This document shows, piece after piece, positions 7,013 through 16,184 of a stretch of 64,000 nt of DNA (within the stretch, counting starts at the first letter, position 1; each line of letters opens with the position of its first letter). Made by a program: the position numbers and the translations under genes. The stretch spans positions 8,963,001 to 9,027,000 of the forward strand of contig NZ_CP160403.1 in the NCBI RefSeq assembly GCF_040782645.1, in the 5' to 3' direction. The notes beneath the pieces are model-generated. The model was not told the origin of the DNA. It worked only from the letters and a program-made list of their open reading frames with translations, and made no database searches. Source of the stretch: Streptomyces sp. HUAS ZL42 (GTDB lineage: Bacteria > Actinomycetota > Actinomycetes > Streptomycetales > Streptomycetaceae).

Positions 7013-8956
7013 TCACAGCTTGAGCGTGAACCAGGTGGTCTTGCCCTCGTCCGTCGGGCGCACGCCCCAGCTGTCGGCGAGCGCGCGGACGAGAATCAGT
7101 CCCCGGCCGCACTCCTCGTCCTTCCCCGCCAGGCGCGGCTGGGGAAGCTGCGGGCTGCGGTCGCTGACCTCGACCGTGAGGTCGGTGTCCGTGCGGTGCA
7201 GATGCAGCCCGAGGGGGCCCTCTGCGTGCTGCACGGCATTGGTCAGGGTCTCCGAGAGCAGCAGGAGGGCGTCGTCCGTGCTCGTGGCGCAGTTCCAGGA
7301 GGTCAGCGCCTTGTGCAGGAACGCGCGGCCCTCGGGCACCGAGGACGGCACGGCCGGGAGTTCGGTCGTCACGGCCGCCAGTGGCGCCGCGGGGAGCTGG
7401 GCCAGCAGCAGGGTGACGTCGTCGTTGTGACTCTCGGCGTCGGGCAGCATGCTGGCGAGCACGTGGTCCGCGGCGGCCTCGAGACACGGCGTGCCGGCGA
7501 AGAACTTGTCGAGTACGACGGTGAGTTCCCCTATCCGCCCCTCGATGTCGCTCCCCGGCGTCTCGATCAGACCGTCGGTGTAGAGCATGAGGGTGGCGCC
7601 CGGAGGGATCTCCGAGCACGACTGCTCGTAGAGGATGTTGCCCACCCCGAGCGGGGCGTTGACGGGCGTGGGCAGGCTGGTCACACCGTCCCCCGGGCCG
7701 GCGACGAGGACCGGCAGATGACCGGCCGAGCAGACGGTGACGGTACCGGCGTCCGGCGCGATGACGAGATAGCAGCACGTGACGAGCTGATCGGGCACGT
7801 CGAGGTCGGCCACGCAGGTGTCCAGGGCCTGCATGAGCTGGCGGGGCTGCATCCCGGTCTTGGCCAGCGCGTGCGCCGCCGAACGCAGCTGGCCCATGAC
7901 GGCCGCCGCCTCGAGGCCGCGGCCCATCACGTCCCCGATCAGTACGCCGACCCGGTCGGCGCCCAGGGGGACGAGGTCGAACCAGTCGCCGCCCACACCG
8001 GCGCCCTGGGTGGCGGGCCGGTATCGACTCGCGGTGGCCAGGCCGGTCAGGGCGGGTGGGGTGCCCATGAGGCTGCGCTGGAGGGTGAGCGCGATGTGCC
8101 GCTGCTGTTCGTACAGGGCGGTGAGTTCGGCCTCCGCGCGCTTGCGGTCGCTGATGTCCCGCACGATGGCACACGCGCCGAACACGGTGCCGTGCGTGTC
8201 GCGAGTCGGCCACAGCGTGACGTCGACGTCCAGCAGCTCACCGGTTATGGTGACCCGCAGCGTCTCGAAGTGCTCGACCTTCTCGCCGTGGCGCAGCCGC
8301 TGGAGCAGTCTGTTGATCTCGTCCTGCATCTCGCGCGGGGCGAGCAAGGACACGTGCCGGCCGATCGCCTCCTCGGCCGTATAGCCGTACAGCCGCTGTG
8401 CGGCCGCGTTCCAGTAGGTGATGTACCCGTCGAGGGTCTTGGCGAGGATCGCGTCCTGGGACGATTCGACGAGCGCGGCGAGCTCGTTGATGCGGGCCTC
8501 CGCGGCCTTGCGGTCGCTGACGTCGCGTACGGCCGCGGACACCAGTAGTCCGTCGGTCGTCTCCAGCGGGCTGAGGCTGATCTCGACGGGGAACTCGGTG
8601 CCGTCCTTGCGTAGCCCGTGCAGTTCCAGCCCAGCCCCCATCGGCCTGACCTGGCGGTTGGCGGCGTACCCGCCCCGGTGCCGGTTGTGCTGGGCGCGGA
8701 AGCGGTGTGGGATCAGCAACTCGACCGGGTGGCCGAGCAGCTCCTCGCGGCCGTAGCCGAACAGGGCCTCGGTCTGCGCGTTGACGAGCCTGATGATCCC
8801 GGTGTCGTCCACGATGACCATCGCGTCCGGTGCGGCCTCCAGGAGGCCCCGGAACCGCTCCTCGGCTCCGCCCGGTGTCGGTGCGCCGCAGCCACACCGA
8901 CTCTGTACCGTCGCATGCGTGGACCGCGTCGGTTCCGCCTCCACCAAACCGGCCAT
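7013..8956 (-). CDS. PAS-PAS-PP2C (SpoIIE)-HATPase signalling protein
   Basis: 647 residues. PAS 1 spans about 30-145 ([18 protein letters not shown]), PAS 2 about 160-280 ([16 protein letters not shown]), a SpoIIE-type PP2C phosphatase about 300-505 ([23 protein letters not shown]) and a GHKL kinase-like ATPase about 520-645 ([18 protein letters not shown]). This is the layout of sensor phosphatases that act on anti-sigma-factor antagonists, with a built-in anti-sigma-like kinase. PAS domains may sense redox or oxygen, but no heme or flavin residues can be assigned by eye. ATG 8956 is chosen; TTG 8977 and ATG 8968 are alternatives. Confidence 0.9.
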   Translation of the reverse strand: MAGLVEAEPTRSTHATVQSRCGCGAPTPGGAEERFRGLLEAAPDAMVIVDDTGIIRLVNAQTEALFGYGREELLGHPVELLIPHRFRAQHNRHRGGYAANRQVRPMGAGLELHGLRKDGTEFPVEISLSPLETTDGLLVSAAVRDVSDRKAAEARINELAALVESSQDAILAKTLDGYITYWNAAAQRLYGYTAEEAIGRHVSLLAPREMQDEINRLLQRLRHGEKVEHFETLRVTITGELLDVDVTLWPTRDTHGTVFGACAIVRDISDRKRAEAELTALYEQQRHIALTLQRSLMGTPPALTGLATASRYRPATQGAGVGGDWFDLVPLGADRVGVLIGDVMGRGLEAAAVMGQLRSAAHALAKTGMQPRQLMQALDTCVADLDVPDQLVTCCYLVIAPDAGTVTVCSAGHLPVLVAGPGDGVTSLPTPVNAPLGVGNILYEQSCSEIPPGATLMLYTDGLIETPGSDIEGRIGELTVVLDKFFAGTPCLEAAADHVLASMLPDAESHNDDVTLLLAQLPAAPLAAVTTELPAVPSSVPEGRAFLHKALTSWNCATSTDDALLLLSETLTNAVQHAEGPLGLHLHRTDTDLTVEVSDRSPQLPQPRLAGKDEECGRGLILVRALADSWGVRPTDEGKTTWFTLKL

Positions 8957-9384
8957 GTCCCACCCCATCCTGCGCAACGGTTCAGGACATCCCAGCGGCT
9001 CTCGGCCACCGCCGCAGCGGAATGTCGCCTACTGTGCGTCAGCTGCTCGAACCTGTCCGTCATCGGAACTCCGGATGGCCGTCTCCGGAACACTCGGGAC
9101 CCCGGCCGGTGATGACACGCCGGGGCACACCTCGCGCCCGACGGCCGGCCCGTCCTCCGCCCCTGCACACGTGTGCTCCGTCAGGGCCCTTGACAGGGGC
9201 CGATCGGCCCATGCTTTCCCGCCGCCCGTGATCGAGCCTGGAGACAGGGACGACGGACGCACCGGCGCGGTGCAGGATGCGCCGACGGCTTCCGGGCCAC
9301 CGGCTGCGGCGCCGCCGCCCTCGCGGAACCAGGGCTGAAGCCTCCCGCTCCGTCCGCCCCGCCCGAGCACCGCCGGAGGACATC
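8957..9384. other. 428-bp divergent intergenic region
   Basis: It contains a perfect 14-bp box (9197-9210). On the minus strand, ATG 9063 behind CCGGAG opens a frame beginning [18 protein letters not shown] that soon runs into the PAS gene in another frame. It could be a decayed N-terminus, but I do not support it as a gene. Confidence 0.45.
9197..9210. promoter_or_regulatory. Putative OsdR-type box, GGGCCGATCGGCCC
   Basis: Fully self-complementary 14-mer, 175 bp before the CBS-BON gene at 9385 and 241 bp before the PAS-PP2C gene. Confidence 0.6.
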
Positions 9385-10065
9385 ATGTACGACGCCCCGC
9401 GCACCGTGAGCGATGTGATGACCCGCACCGTCGTGGCCCTCGGCAGCGCTGCATCCTTCAAGGACATCGTGAAGGCCATGCAGCGGTGGAGGGTCAGCGC
9501 CCTTCCCGTGGTGGACGGCGACCACCGGGTCATGGGCGTCGTCTCCGAGGCCGACCTGCTGCCCAAGGAGGAGTTGCGGTCGAGCCCCCCGGACCCGTAC
9601 GCCCCTCAGCGACGGCTCTCCGACCTGGCCAAGGCCGGAGCCCGGACCGCCGGGGAGCTGATGACGGCCCCGGCCATCACGGCGGGCCCGGACCAGTCCC
9701 TCGCCCAGGCCGCGCGGACCATGGCGCGGTACCAGGTCAGGAGACTGCCGGTCGTCGACGACGACGGGGTGCTGAAGGGCATCGTGAGCCGCTCCGACCT
9801 GCTCAAGGTGTTCCTGCGGGACGACGAGGCCATCGCGGAGGAGGTGCGCCGAGAGGTCGTCGCCGAGCTGTTCCCCGAGCCGATCGGACGGGTCCACGTC
9901 GAGGTGCACGACGGCGTTGTGACACTCACCGGGTGCGTCGCCGACACGATGCTCGTCCCCGTCGCCCTGCGCCTGGCACGGGGCGTCGAGGGCGTGGTGG
10001 ACGTGGAGAGCGCCCTTGTGGGGCAGGGCCCGACGGGTCGGCGGAAGGCCCGGATGTCCTCGTGA
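9385..10065 (+). CDS. CBS-CBS-BON domain protein
   Basis: 226 residues; CBS 1 about 5-60 ([13 protein letters not shown]), CBS 2 about 88-145 (GIVSRSDLLKVFL), BON about 150-215 (VEVHDGVVTLTG). ATG 9385 follows CCGGAGGA at five bases; longer in-frame upstream sequence is low-complexity and has no ribosome site. It shares TVSDVMTxTVVA and SALPV blocks with the protein at 1051-1728, so the two are close paralogues. An adenine-nucleotide sensor role is inferred from the family. The gene lies 77 bp before the Rv1733c-like membrane protein gene and may be co-transcribed with it. Confidence 0.9.
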   Translation: MYDAPRTVSDVMTRTVVALGSAASFKDIVKAMQRWRVSALPVVDGDHRVMGVVSEADLLPKEELRSSPPDPYAPQRRLSDLAKAGARTAGELMTAPAITAGPDQSLAQAARTMARYQVRRLPVVDDDGVLKGIVSRSDLLKVFLRDDEAIAEEVRREVVAELFPEPIGRVHVEVHDGVVTLTGCVADTMLVPVALRLARGVEGVVDVESALVGQGPTGRRKARMSS

Positions 10066-10142
10066 CCGTGCCTCGCAGGCCCTCCCGCTCCGAGGCCTGC
10101 GAGTGCGACCTTCCCGTCAGGTGGCGAAGGGGGTGTCGACCG

Positions 10143-10739
10143 ATGCGGATGATGCGACGTACGCCGGGAAAGAAGACGTTCTGGCGGTGGCGGCACAACC
10201 CCCTGCGGCGGCGCAGCGACAGGGTGGAGGCCTGGATCGTTCTGGCCACCTGGATCATCGCCCTGGCCGGCGGACTGCTCGCGGGCGAGTTGGCGGGGGC
10301 GTGGCTTGAGGACAGCCTCGCCGCACGACGTGCCGGGGCGCACCGCGTGGCGGCTGTGCTCACCACGGCCGCGGACGGGATACCGACCGTCACGGAGGCG
10401 GGGGGCGGCAGTGAGCCGGTGTGGGCGAAGGCGCGCTGGACGGCCCCGGACGGTTCCGCGCGGACCGGCGTGGTGAGGGCCGATCCGGGCAGCCCGGAGG
10501 GCGCCTCGGTCACCGTCTGGACCGACCGCACGGGCCGGCTGGTGTCCAAGCCTCCCACGGCGGTGGAGGCACAGCTGCAGTCGACCGCTGCGGGCGTGCT
10601 GGTCGCTGTGGGAACCGGCGGGGCGACCGTGGGCTGCGGTTGGCTCGCCCGTGCCCGACTCGACCGGCGGCGGATGCGGGACTGGGAGGCGGAGTGGGCG
10701 CGGGTCGGCCCCCAGTGGCGGAAGCGGATGACCGGCTGA
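10143..10739 (+). CDS. Rv1733c-family two-helix membrane protein
   Basis: 198 residues with a basic N-terminus, a hydrophobic helix at about 30-52 (AWIVLATWIIALAGGLLAG) and a second at about 148-170 (AAGVLVAVGTGGATVGCGWLA). The ~95-residue loop between them is probably outside the cell. The pattern KxxWRWRxNPLRRRSDxxE...W at the start is that of the mycobacterial DosR-regulon membrane protein Rv1733c and its Streptomyces relatives, whose function is unknown. ATG 10143 follows AAGGGGG at nine bases; ATG 10149 is possible. Confidence 0.8.
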   Translation: MRMMRRTPGKKTFWRWRHNPLRRRSDRVEAWIVLATWIIALAGGLLAGELAGAWLEDSLAARRAGAHRVAAVLTTAADGIPTVTEAGGGSEPVWAKARWTAPDGSARTGVVRADPGSPEGASVTVWTDRTGRLVSKPPTAVEAQLQSTAAGVLVAVGTGGATVGCGWLARARLDRRRMRDWEAEWARVGPQWRKRMTG

Positions 10740-10762
10740 CAGGGCCGACCGGGTCCCCCGCG

Positions 10763-10776
10763 GGGCCGGTCGGCCC
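10763..10776. promoter_or_regulatory. Putative OsdR-type box, GGGCCGGTCGGCCC
   Basis: Near-perfect palindrome 60 bp before the hsp20 start. M. tuberculosis hspX, the corresponding gene, is the classic DosR target. Confidence 0.65.
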
Positions 10777-10835
10777 ACGCGCGGGCCCGGGCCGGCGCGT
10801 GACGCTGGAATTGGGAAAGCGAAGAGGAGGGTGAC

Positions 10836-11255
10836 ATGAGCGGCATGATCGAGCGGCTTCCGGGCTGGCCGATGCTCCCCGACTTGTTCGGCTGGGTCGA
10901 GACGGGACTTCCGGCGCACACCGCTCCGGGAACGCACGGCATCCGGATCGAGGAGCAGTTGAAGGACGGGACGTACGAGCTGCGGGCCGAACTCCCGGGC
11001 ATCGACCCCGCGAAGGACGTCGAGATCACCGTCACGGAAGGCGTGCTGACACTGCGCGCCGAGCGGACCGAGGAGACTAAGGCCAAGCACCACTCCGAGT
11101 TCCGTTACGGCACCTTCACCCGCTCCGTCCGGCTGCCGGCCGGGGCCAGGGGTGACGAGGCGGCGGCGGAATACAAGGACGGTGTCCTGACCGTCACGGT
11201 TCCGGTGCCGGAGGAGAAGACGGGCACCAGGACCATTCCAGTGCGGCACGCCTGA
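10836..11255 (+). CDS. Hsp20/alpha-crystallin small heat shock protein
   Basis: 139 residues; the alpha-crystallin domain covers about 33-125 (YELRAELPGIDPAKDVEITV through AEYKDGVLTVTVPVP) and includes the diagnostic A-x-x-x-G-V-L motif. It is an ATP-independent holdase that forms cytoplasmic oligomers and keeps proteins soluble during stress. ATG 10836 follows AAGAGGAGGGTGAC. It is the counterpart of HspX/Acr in the DosR regulon by family and context. A perfect 13-bp hairpin lies 20 bp after the stop, so the gene is probably monocistronic. Confidence 0.93.
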   Translation: MSGMIERLPGWPMLPDLFGWVETGLPAHTAPGTHGIRIEEQLKDGTYELRAELPGIDPAKDVEITVTEGVLTLRAERTEETKAKHHSEFRYGTFTRSVRLPAGARGDEAAAEYKDGVLTVTVPVPEEKTGTRTIPVRHA

Positions 11256-11275
11256 ACACGGGTGCCGCACCCCCT

Positions 11276-11307
11276 GTGCGCGGCCGGATGACCTTCCGGC
11301 CGCGCAC
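11276..11307 (+). terminator. Hairpin terminator after hsp20
   Basis: Thirteen-base perfect stem, GTGCGCGGCCGGA at 11276-11288 and its complement at 11295-11307, with a six-base loop. No U-tract follows, as is common in Streptomyces. Confidence 0.7.
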
Positions 11308-11423
11308 GTGTGCCGTCCCGACGTGTTCTCGGGTACGGGGCGCCGTCGTCAGGGCTGCTCGGCCCCGCGGTCGAGACGTCCGGCGACTGGCGCCGCGGCT
11401 TCCGGCGCGCGACCGTGGGAGAC

Positions 11424-12752
11424 ATGATCGAGCGCGCCAGTCCGTCGGACCGGGCGTTCCTGGCGATGGACACCGGTGAGGTGCCCGAGCAGTTCGGCGT
11501 CGTCCTGCGTCTCGGGGCGGCCGACGGCATCGAGGTGGAGAGCGTGCGCCGGATGATCGCCGCGCGTGTCCCTGCGGTGCCGCGCCTGCGGCGGCGGCTC
11601 GTCCGGGTGCCCTTCGGGTGCGGCGGCCCCGTCTGGGCCGACGACCCGCGGTTCGACGTCCGCAACCATGTCCGAGCGGTGCGCTGCTCGGAGCCGGGCG
11701 ACGAACGGGCCCTGCTGGACACCGCCCTGTCGCTGATCACCAACCCGCTGCCGCGCAGCGCGCCGCTGTGGTCGGCGACGGTGGTCACGGGCCTCGCCGA
11801 CGGAACAGGTGCCCTGGTGCTCGTCCTGCACTACGTGCTTGCCGACGGAGTCGGCGGACTCGCCGTCCTGAGGCACCTCGTCGACGCCCCGTACGGCGCG
11901 CCCGGTTCCGGCTTCCCACGGCCGGCGCCCACCACCGCTGCGCTCGTCCGCGACGCATGGGAGAACCGGCTGCGGGCCGTGCGCCGCACCACCGCGTCGT
12001 GGCGTCTGCTGCGGGCGTCACTGCGTGCCGGCGGGGGTCTACGGCCGCCGCCGGCTGCTCCGTGCTCGCTGAATCACCGCACGGGGCCACGTCGGCGCCT
12101 GGTCGTGGTTCGGGCCGACCTCACCGAGATGCGCGCGGCTGCGCACCCGCACGACGCGACCGTCAACGACGTGGTCCTGGTCGGCGTGGCGGGCGCGCTG
12201 CGCCGGATGCTGCTCGCGAGAGGGGAATCCGTCGACACGTTCGTGGTGACCGTGCCGGTGTCCGGCCGTCGTCCGGGCAACGGGACCGCCCTGGGCAACA
12301 TGGTCAGCCCGATGCTGGTGTCCGTGCCGGCCGTCGGTGCCGTGTCCGACCGTCTGCGGCAGGTCACCGCGCAGGTCCGGGCGCAGCGGGCGGCCGCGGC
12401 CGGGCCGCCGCCGATCGCCCTGCTGGGGTGGCTGTTCCGCCCGCTGGCGGCGCTCGGTGGCTTCCGCTGGTACATGAACCGTCAGCGCAGGTTCCACACC
12501 CTGGTCAGTCATGTGCGCGGCCCCGCCGAGCAGGTCGCTTTCGGGGGAGTACCGGTCACGTCGGCAGTTCCCGTCGGCGTGGGCCCGGGCGGCAACATCA
12601 CCGTCTACTTCGAGGTGCTCTCGTACGCGGGCACCCTCACCGTCTCCGCGATCGTCGACCCCGACCGCTTCCCCGAACCGGAGGCACTCACCGAGGAACT
12701 GCGCACCGAACTGGACCTGATCGTCAGGCACCTGCGTTCGGACGACGGGTAG
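11424..12752 (+). CDS. WS/DGAT-family acyltransferase with altered catalytic motif
   Basis: 442 residues with the wax ester synthase/diacylglycerol acyltransferase layout: PSDRAFLAMD at the start, PLPRSAPLW near 108, the acyltransferase motif near 136 and LGNMVSPMLVSVP in the C-terminal half. Family members such as mycobacterial Tgs1 esterify acyl-CoA to diacylglycerol or alcohols to make storage lipid. Here the HHxxxDG motif reads H-Y-V-L-A-D-G (136-142). The second His, the general base in studied members, is Tyr, so activity is doubtful or altered. ATG 11424 follows GTGGGAG; upstream in-frame residues look non-coding. Confidence 0.88.
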   Translation: MIERASPSDRAFLAMDTGEVPEQFGVVLRLGAADGIEVESVRRMIAARVPAVPRLRRRLVRVPFGCGGPVWADDPRFDVRNHVRAVRCSEPGDERALLDTALSLITNPLPRSAPLWSATVVTGLADGTGALVLVLHYVLADGVGGLAVLRHLVDAPYGAPGSGFPRPAPTTAALVRDAWENRLRAVRRTTASWRLLRASLRAGGGLRPPPAAPCSLNHRTGPRRRLVVVRADLTEMRAAAHPHDATVNDVVLVGVAGALRRMLLARGESVDTFVVTVPVSGRRPGNGTALGNMVSPMLVSVPAVGAVSDRLRQVTAQVRAQRAAAAGPPPIALLGWLFRPLAALGGFRWYMNRQRRFHTLVSHVRGPAEQVAFGGVPVTSAVPVGVGPGGNITVYFEVLSYAGTLTVSAIVDPDRFPEPEALTEELRTELDLIVRHLRSDDG

Positions 12753-12812
12753 GCGGCGTGCTTCTCAGTCCGGCGGGGCGTGCAGGCGGAGGCGGGCGAA
12801 GCCGGTGAGGTG

Positions 12813-13265
12813 TCACGGTTCCAGCTGGATGTCGATCTCCGGCGGCTGCCGCAGCGTGTTGTGGACCGTGCAGTGTGCCGCCACGGCGAGCAGGGCCGCG
12901 TGACGCTGTGCGGAGAGCGCGGGCGGGGGCGTGATCGTGAGGCGTACGGTGCCGACGCGGGCGGGCCGGTCGGTGGCCATCGTGAATTCGGCGCGGACGC
13001 GCAGTCCCCTGCGAGGAAGGCCGTGGCGGTGGAGATAGCGGCCGGCGTAGAAGGCGACGCAGGTGGCCAGGGAGGCGGCGAACAGTTCGACGGGGGTGGG
13101 CGCGACATCGGTGCCGCCCGCGTCCGTGGGCTGGTCGACCAGGAGCTGATGGCCGCGGATGTCGACGTCGTACGCGTCGCCGTGGACGTGGGCGACCTCG
13201 AGCCGGTGCACGTCCGCCTCCTGCAGCCGCAGGGTGGTGACGATCTCCGGTGCCGTGTGTGTCAT
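12813..13265 (-). CDS. OsmC/Ohr-family peroxiredoxin-like protein
   Basis: 150 residues. The N-terminal strands are followed by a helix with Cys69 (FAASLATCVAFYAG) and a second Cys132 (AAHCTVHNTL), the peroxidatic/resolving pair of OsmC proteins, which reduce organic hydroperoxides with thiols in the cytoplasm. ATG 13265 follows AGGAGGCCAGGTC at a good distance; an upstream start would add a basic non-conserved segment. It is transcribed toward the acyltransferase gene (convergent, 60 bp apart). No 14-bp box is visible between it and the next gene upstream. Confidence 0.9.
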   Translation of the reverse strand: MTHTAPEIVTTLRLQEADVHRLEVAHVHGDAYDVDIRGHQLLVDQPTDAGGTDVAPTPVELFAASLATCVAFYAGRYLHRHGLPRRGLRVRAEFTMATDRPARVGTVRLTITPPPALSAQRHAALLAVAAHCTVHNTLRQPPEIDIQLEP

Positions 13266-13347
13266 GACCTGGCCTCCTGGTCGGCGCTTCCAAGGGAACT
13301 TTCGGGCGCGGCGGGACAATGGCCCGGGGACCCACGGCCTGCTCTTC

Positions 13348-14217
13348 TCACACCGCGGTGAGGTGGTCCACCACGTCGAGGACGTCCGGGATGCGTGCCA
13401 CCGCCTCGGTCAGGCGCGGCAGCAGGTCCGCCGCGAGTGAGCCGGTGAGTGTGACGGTGCCGTTGAGGACGTGCACGTCGATGCTCGCCCGGTCGATTCC
13501 CAGCTCGTCCCGCAGGACACGGGAGACGACCTCCTCCCGGATGGCGTCGTCGTCGCGGACCAGGGCATGCAGCAGTTCGCTTCGGCTGACGACGCCCACC
13601 AGACGGCCCCGGTGGTCGGTCACGAACACCTGCCTGATTCTGGAGTGGGCGGCGGTGCGCGCCGCCTCGACCACGGGAGTCCAGGGATGGACGGTGAGCG
13701 CCGGCGCCGACATCAGCGTGGCGGCCGTCCCGCCCGCGTCGACGGAGCGCTGCCGACGGCCGAGCAGCCTGCCGAACGGTCCGGGTTGCTCGGGCGAGGA
13801 CGCGAGGGATGCCGCGCGGGCGAGGAGGTCGGACTCCGCGATCACGCCGATGACGCGCCGGTCGGCGTCCAGCACGGGCGCGGCCCCGATCCGCTCGCGG
13901 GCCAGCATCCGGGCGATGTCCAGGAACGGCGTGTCGGGGGACACCCCGGCCACGGACCGCTTCACGATGCGGCTCACCTGAAGGTCCGCGACAGTCGCGT
14001 GCGCGGCGTCATGCGAAGGCGTGCGGTCCGCGACGGGCCCCGCGGGCACGGCCGCCTCCTCGGCGGCGGCCTGCGCCGCGTGGGAGGCCATGGCTTGCAG
14101 GTAGCGCACCATCACGTTCTGGCGGAACTCCTCGGCCGGTTTGCGGGCGAGGGTAGGCACCGCGTGGCGTGCCTCCATCGAGGCCGTGCCGGTTTCCCGC
14201 GCCTCTCGGTCGTCCAT
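13348..14217 (-). CDS. CBS-CBS-BON protein with N-terminal extension
   Basis: 289 residues. An N-terminal helical segment of about 75 residues (RQNVMVRYLQAMASHAAQAA) is absent from the other CBS-BON paralogues. CBS 1 follows at about 80-135 (GVIAESDLLARA), CBS 2 at about 160-215 (GVVSRSELLHALV) and BON at about 225-289 (VHVLNGTVTLTGSL). ATG 14217 is preceded by GGAGG at five bases. The extension may mediate oligomerisation; that is inference. It is the most divergent of the seven family members. Confidence 0.88.
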   Translation of the reverse strand: MDDREARETGTASMEARHAVPTLARKPAEEFRQNVMVRYLQAMASHAAQAAAEEAAVPAGPVADRTPSHDAAHATVADLQVSRIVKRSVAGVSPDTPFLDIARMLARERIGAAPVLDADRRVIGVIAESDLLARAASLASSPEQPGPFGRLLGRRQRSVDAGGTAATLMSAPALTVHPWTPVVEAARTAAHSRIRQVFVTDHRGRLVGVVSRSELLHALVRDDDAIREEVVSRVLRDELGIDRASIDVHVLNGTVTLTGSLAADLLPRLTEAVARIPDVLDVVDHLTAV

Positions 14218-14309
14218 GGCAGCCTCCAGCGGTGTACGGGCCACGATTCCTTGTGCACACCATCCCGCCCACGGGCCGGCCCACGACAGGGCCGCCCGGG
14301 CCGTTCCGC

Positions 14310-14323
14310 AGGTCGAACGGCCC
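14310..14323. promoter_or_regulatory. Putative OsdR-type box, AGGTCGAACGGCCC
   Basis: Right half perfect, left half with two changes; 93 bp before the CBS-BON start at 14217. Confidence 0.45.
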
Positions 14324-14427
14324 CAAGGGCGGGCTGTCCTGGCGTGCCGGGGTCCGGGAGTGCCACGACGCCATCGCCGCCGACCGCGCGGCGACTCGTG
14401 ACGAACCCTCTGATGCGGCGTCACGCA

Positions 14428-15759
14428 TCATCCCTGGCCGCGGGGCGGGGCGCCGGCGGCAGGGCGCGCGAGGTGGCCGATGAACCACTCGCGGGCCAGA
14501 TCGGCGACCGTGTCCAGGGCGCCCGGCTCCTCGAAGAGGTGGGTGGCGCCCGGGACGACCGCGATGCGGTGCTCGCAGTGCATCCGGTCCGCCGCCAGCC
14601 GGTTGAGGCTGAGGACCTGTGTGTCGCGGGAGCCCACGATGAGCAGGGTCGGGGCCCGCACCTGTGTCAGCGCGGTCGGCGTGGCCAGGTCGGGACGCCC
14701 TCCGCGGGAGACGATCGCGCCGATGGCGGAGTCCTCCGCGGCCGCCTCCAGAGCGGCGGCCGCGCCGGTGCTGGCCCCGAAGTAGGCCACGGGCAGGGTG
14801 GTTGCACGGCGCAGCCACAGCGCGGCGGCGCGCAGACGGCCGGCGAGCAGGACGATGTCGAAGACGTTGTGGCGGTCGCGTTCCTCGTCCTCTGTGAGCA
14901 GGTCGAGCAGCAGAGTGCCCAGTCCTGCTCCGTTGAGGAGGTCGGCGACGTACCGGTTGCGCGGGCTGTGCCGGCTGCTGCCGCTGCCGTGTGCGAATGC
15001 CACGACCGCCGGCGCGGCCTCGGGGAGCACGAACCGCGCGGCCAGCCGCACCCGCCCGGCGGGCACCTCGATCTCCCGGTCCCAGGGCGGAGCGTCGCCG
15101 ATGGCGGGCAGTGGAGCCGTCTCAGGACGGGCGGCCCGTTCGAGCAACTCGGTGACCTCCTCGTCGTCGACCTGCGCGAAGTCGTGGTACCACGTGCCGA
15201 CCGAGCCGAAGCGACGCGGGGACTCCAGACAGATCACCTGGTCGGCCACCATGCGGAGGCGGGGAAGGGTCTCATCCGGCCCGACCGGCACGGCGAGCAC
15301 GACCCGGGCCGCTCCCTGACCGCGGACGACCTGGCAGGCCGCCTCGGCGCTGGCACCGGTGGCCAGACCGTCGTCCACGACCACCACCGTGCGACCGGCC
15401 ACGGGCACCGGTTCACGGCCCTGTCGGTAGCGGCGTACACGACGCTCCAGCTCTGCTCGCTCTCTCTGTTCCACGGACGCCTGTCGGGCGGCGCTCAGCC
15501 CGGCACTTCGGAGCACGTCGTCGTTGAGGACGCTCACCCCGTTCTCCCCGACGGCGCCGAAACCCAGTTCCGGCTGCCAGGGCACGCCCAGCTTCCGCAC
15601 CACCAGCACGTCCAGAGGCGCGTCCAGCTCCCTGGCCACCTCGTAGGCCACGGGGACTCCGCCTCGTGGCAGTCCCAGAACCACCACGTCCTGCCCTCGC
15701 AGGTGCTCCAGACTCCGGGCCAGCAGGCGCCCTGCCTGCGTACGGTTCTCGAAACGCAT
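14428..15759 (-). CDS. Phosphoribosyltransferase-alpha/beta hydrolase fusion
   Basis: 443 residues. Residues 1-210 are a type I phosphoribosyltransferase with the PRPP loop VVVVDDGLATGASA; residues 225-440 are a dienelactone-hydrolase-like alpha/beta hydrolase (AFAHGSGSSRHSPRN, nucleophile region YFGASTGAAAA, late His in PGATHLFEEPG). The nucleophile elbow G-A-S-T-G gives Ser as nucleophile. The mycobacterial DosR-regulon protein Rv2030c also begins with a phosphoribosyltransferase domain but has an erythromycin-esterase-like second half. Substrates are unknown. ATG 15759 follows GGAGGTGTCCC. Confidence 0.9.
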   Translation of the reverse strand: MRFENRTQAGRLLARSLEHLRGQDVVVLGLPRGGVPVAYEVARELDAPLDVLVVRKLGVPWQPELGFGAVGENGVSVLNDDVLRSAGLSAARQASVEQRERAELERRVRRYRQGREPVPVAGRTVVVVDDGLATGASAEAACQVVRGQGAARVVLAVPVGPDETLPRLRMVADQVICLESPRRFGSVGTWYHDFAQVDDEEVTELLERAARPETAPLPAIGDAPPWDREIEVPAGRVRLAARFVLPEAAPAVVAFAHGSGSSRHSPRNRYVADLLNGAGLGTLLLDLLTEDEERDRHNVFDIVLLAGRLRAAALWLRRATTLPVAYFGASTGAAAALEAAAEDSAIGAIVSRGGRPDLATPTALTQVRAPTLLIVGSRDTQVLSLNRLAADRMHCEHRIAVVPGATHLFEEPGALDTVADLAREWFIGHLARPAAGAPPRGQG

Positions 15760-15950
15760 GGGACACCTCCTGATGCGCGCGCCGCGACGGCGCGGCGGTG
15801 AGACCGTGTCCCCCCTTGCATCGTCTCTCCGACGCGCCCCGAGTGGCGTGTCCGGCGAACGGGATCCCATCACCGACCGGGCGCCGGGGCAGACCCTGGA
15901 GAGCAGGCTTGAAAGTCCCTGCACGGCTTCGGCGGAAGAGATGCCGACTC

Positions 15951-15975
15951 CACGACACGACACGGCACGGCACGA
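15951..15975. repeat. CACGR pentamer repeat
   Basis: Five tandem units: CACGA, CACGA, CACGG, CACGG, CACGA. Simple repeat of no known function. Confidence 0.65.
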
Positions 15976-16107
15976 CAGGGCGGGAAGGGCCCATCCGCTT
16001 CTCGCGGATCCTGATTGCGCGGTGCGCGGCTCGCAACCGCTTCCCCGCGTCTATCGCTGGGCCCTTCCCGTCACCTCCAGCACAACACACGGACCCGGCC
16101 GCCGCCA

Positions 16108-16121
16108 GGGCCGTTCGGCCC
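16108..16121. promoter_or_regulatory. Putative OsdR-type box, GGGCCGTTCGGCCC
   Basis: Perfect palindrome, 349 bp before the fusion-protein start at 15759, an unusually long distance for this set. Confidence 0.5.
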
Positions 16122-16184
16122 CAACCCCCGAAGCAGGAGCGGGTGCTCGTCCCTCGGCGGGCCACGCCATCGGACGCCGGGTGC

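Larger units (their letters stand above)
15760..16184. other. 425-bp intergenic region
   Basis: It holds a pentamer repeat (15951-15975) and a perfect 14-bp box (16108-16121). If that box drives the fusion gene, the transcript has a leader of up to about 300 bases. I see no gene. Confidence 0.5.

Noticed and set aside
7013..8956. PAS-PP2C-HATPase protein as the missing sensor histidine kinase
   Set aside because: It has a PP2C phosphatase between PAS and ATPase domains and no visible H-box, so it fits a Rsb-type regulator rather than a two-component kinase.
8713..9063. Minus-strand frame starting [14 protein letters not shown] at 9063
   Set aside because: The start is plausible, but the frame soon overlaps the PAS gene out of frame and becomes Arg/Ser-rich; at most a remnant.
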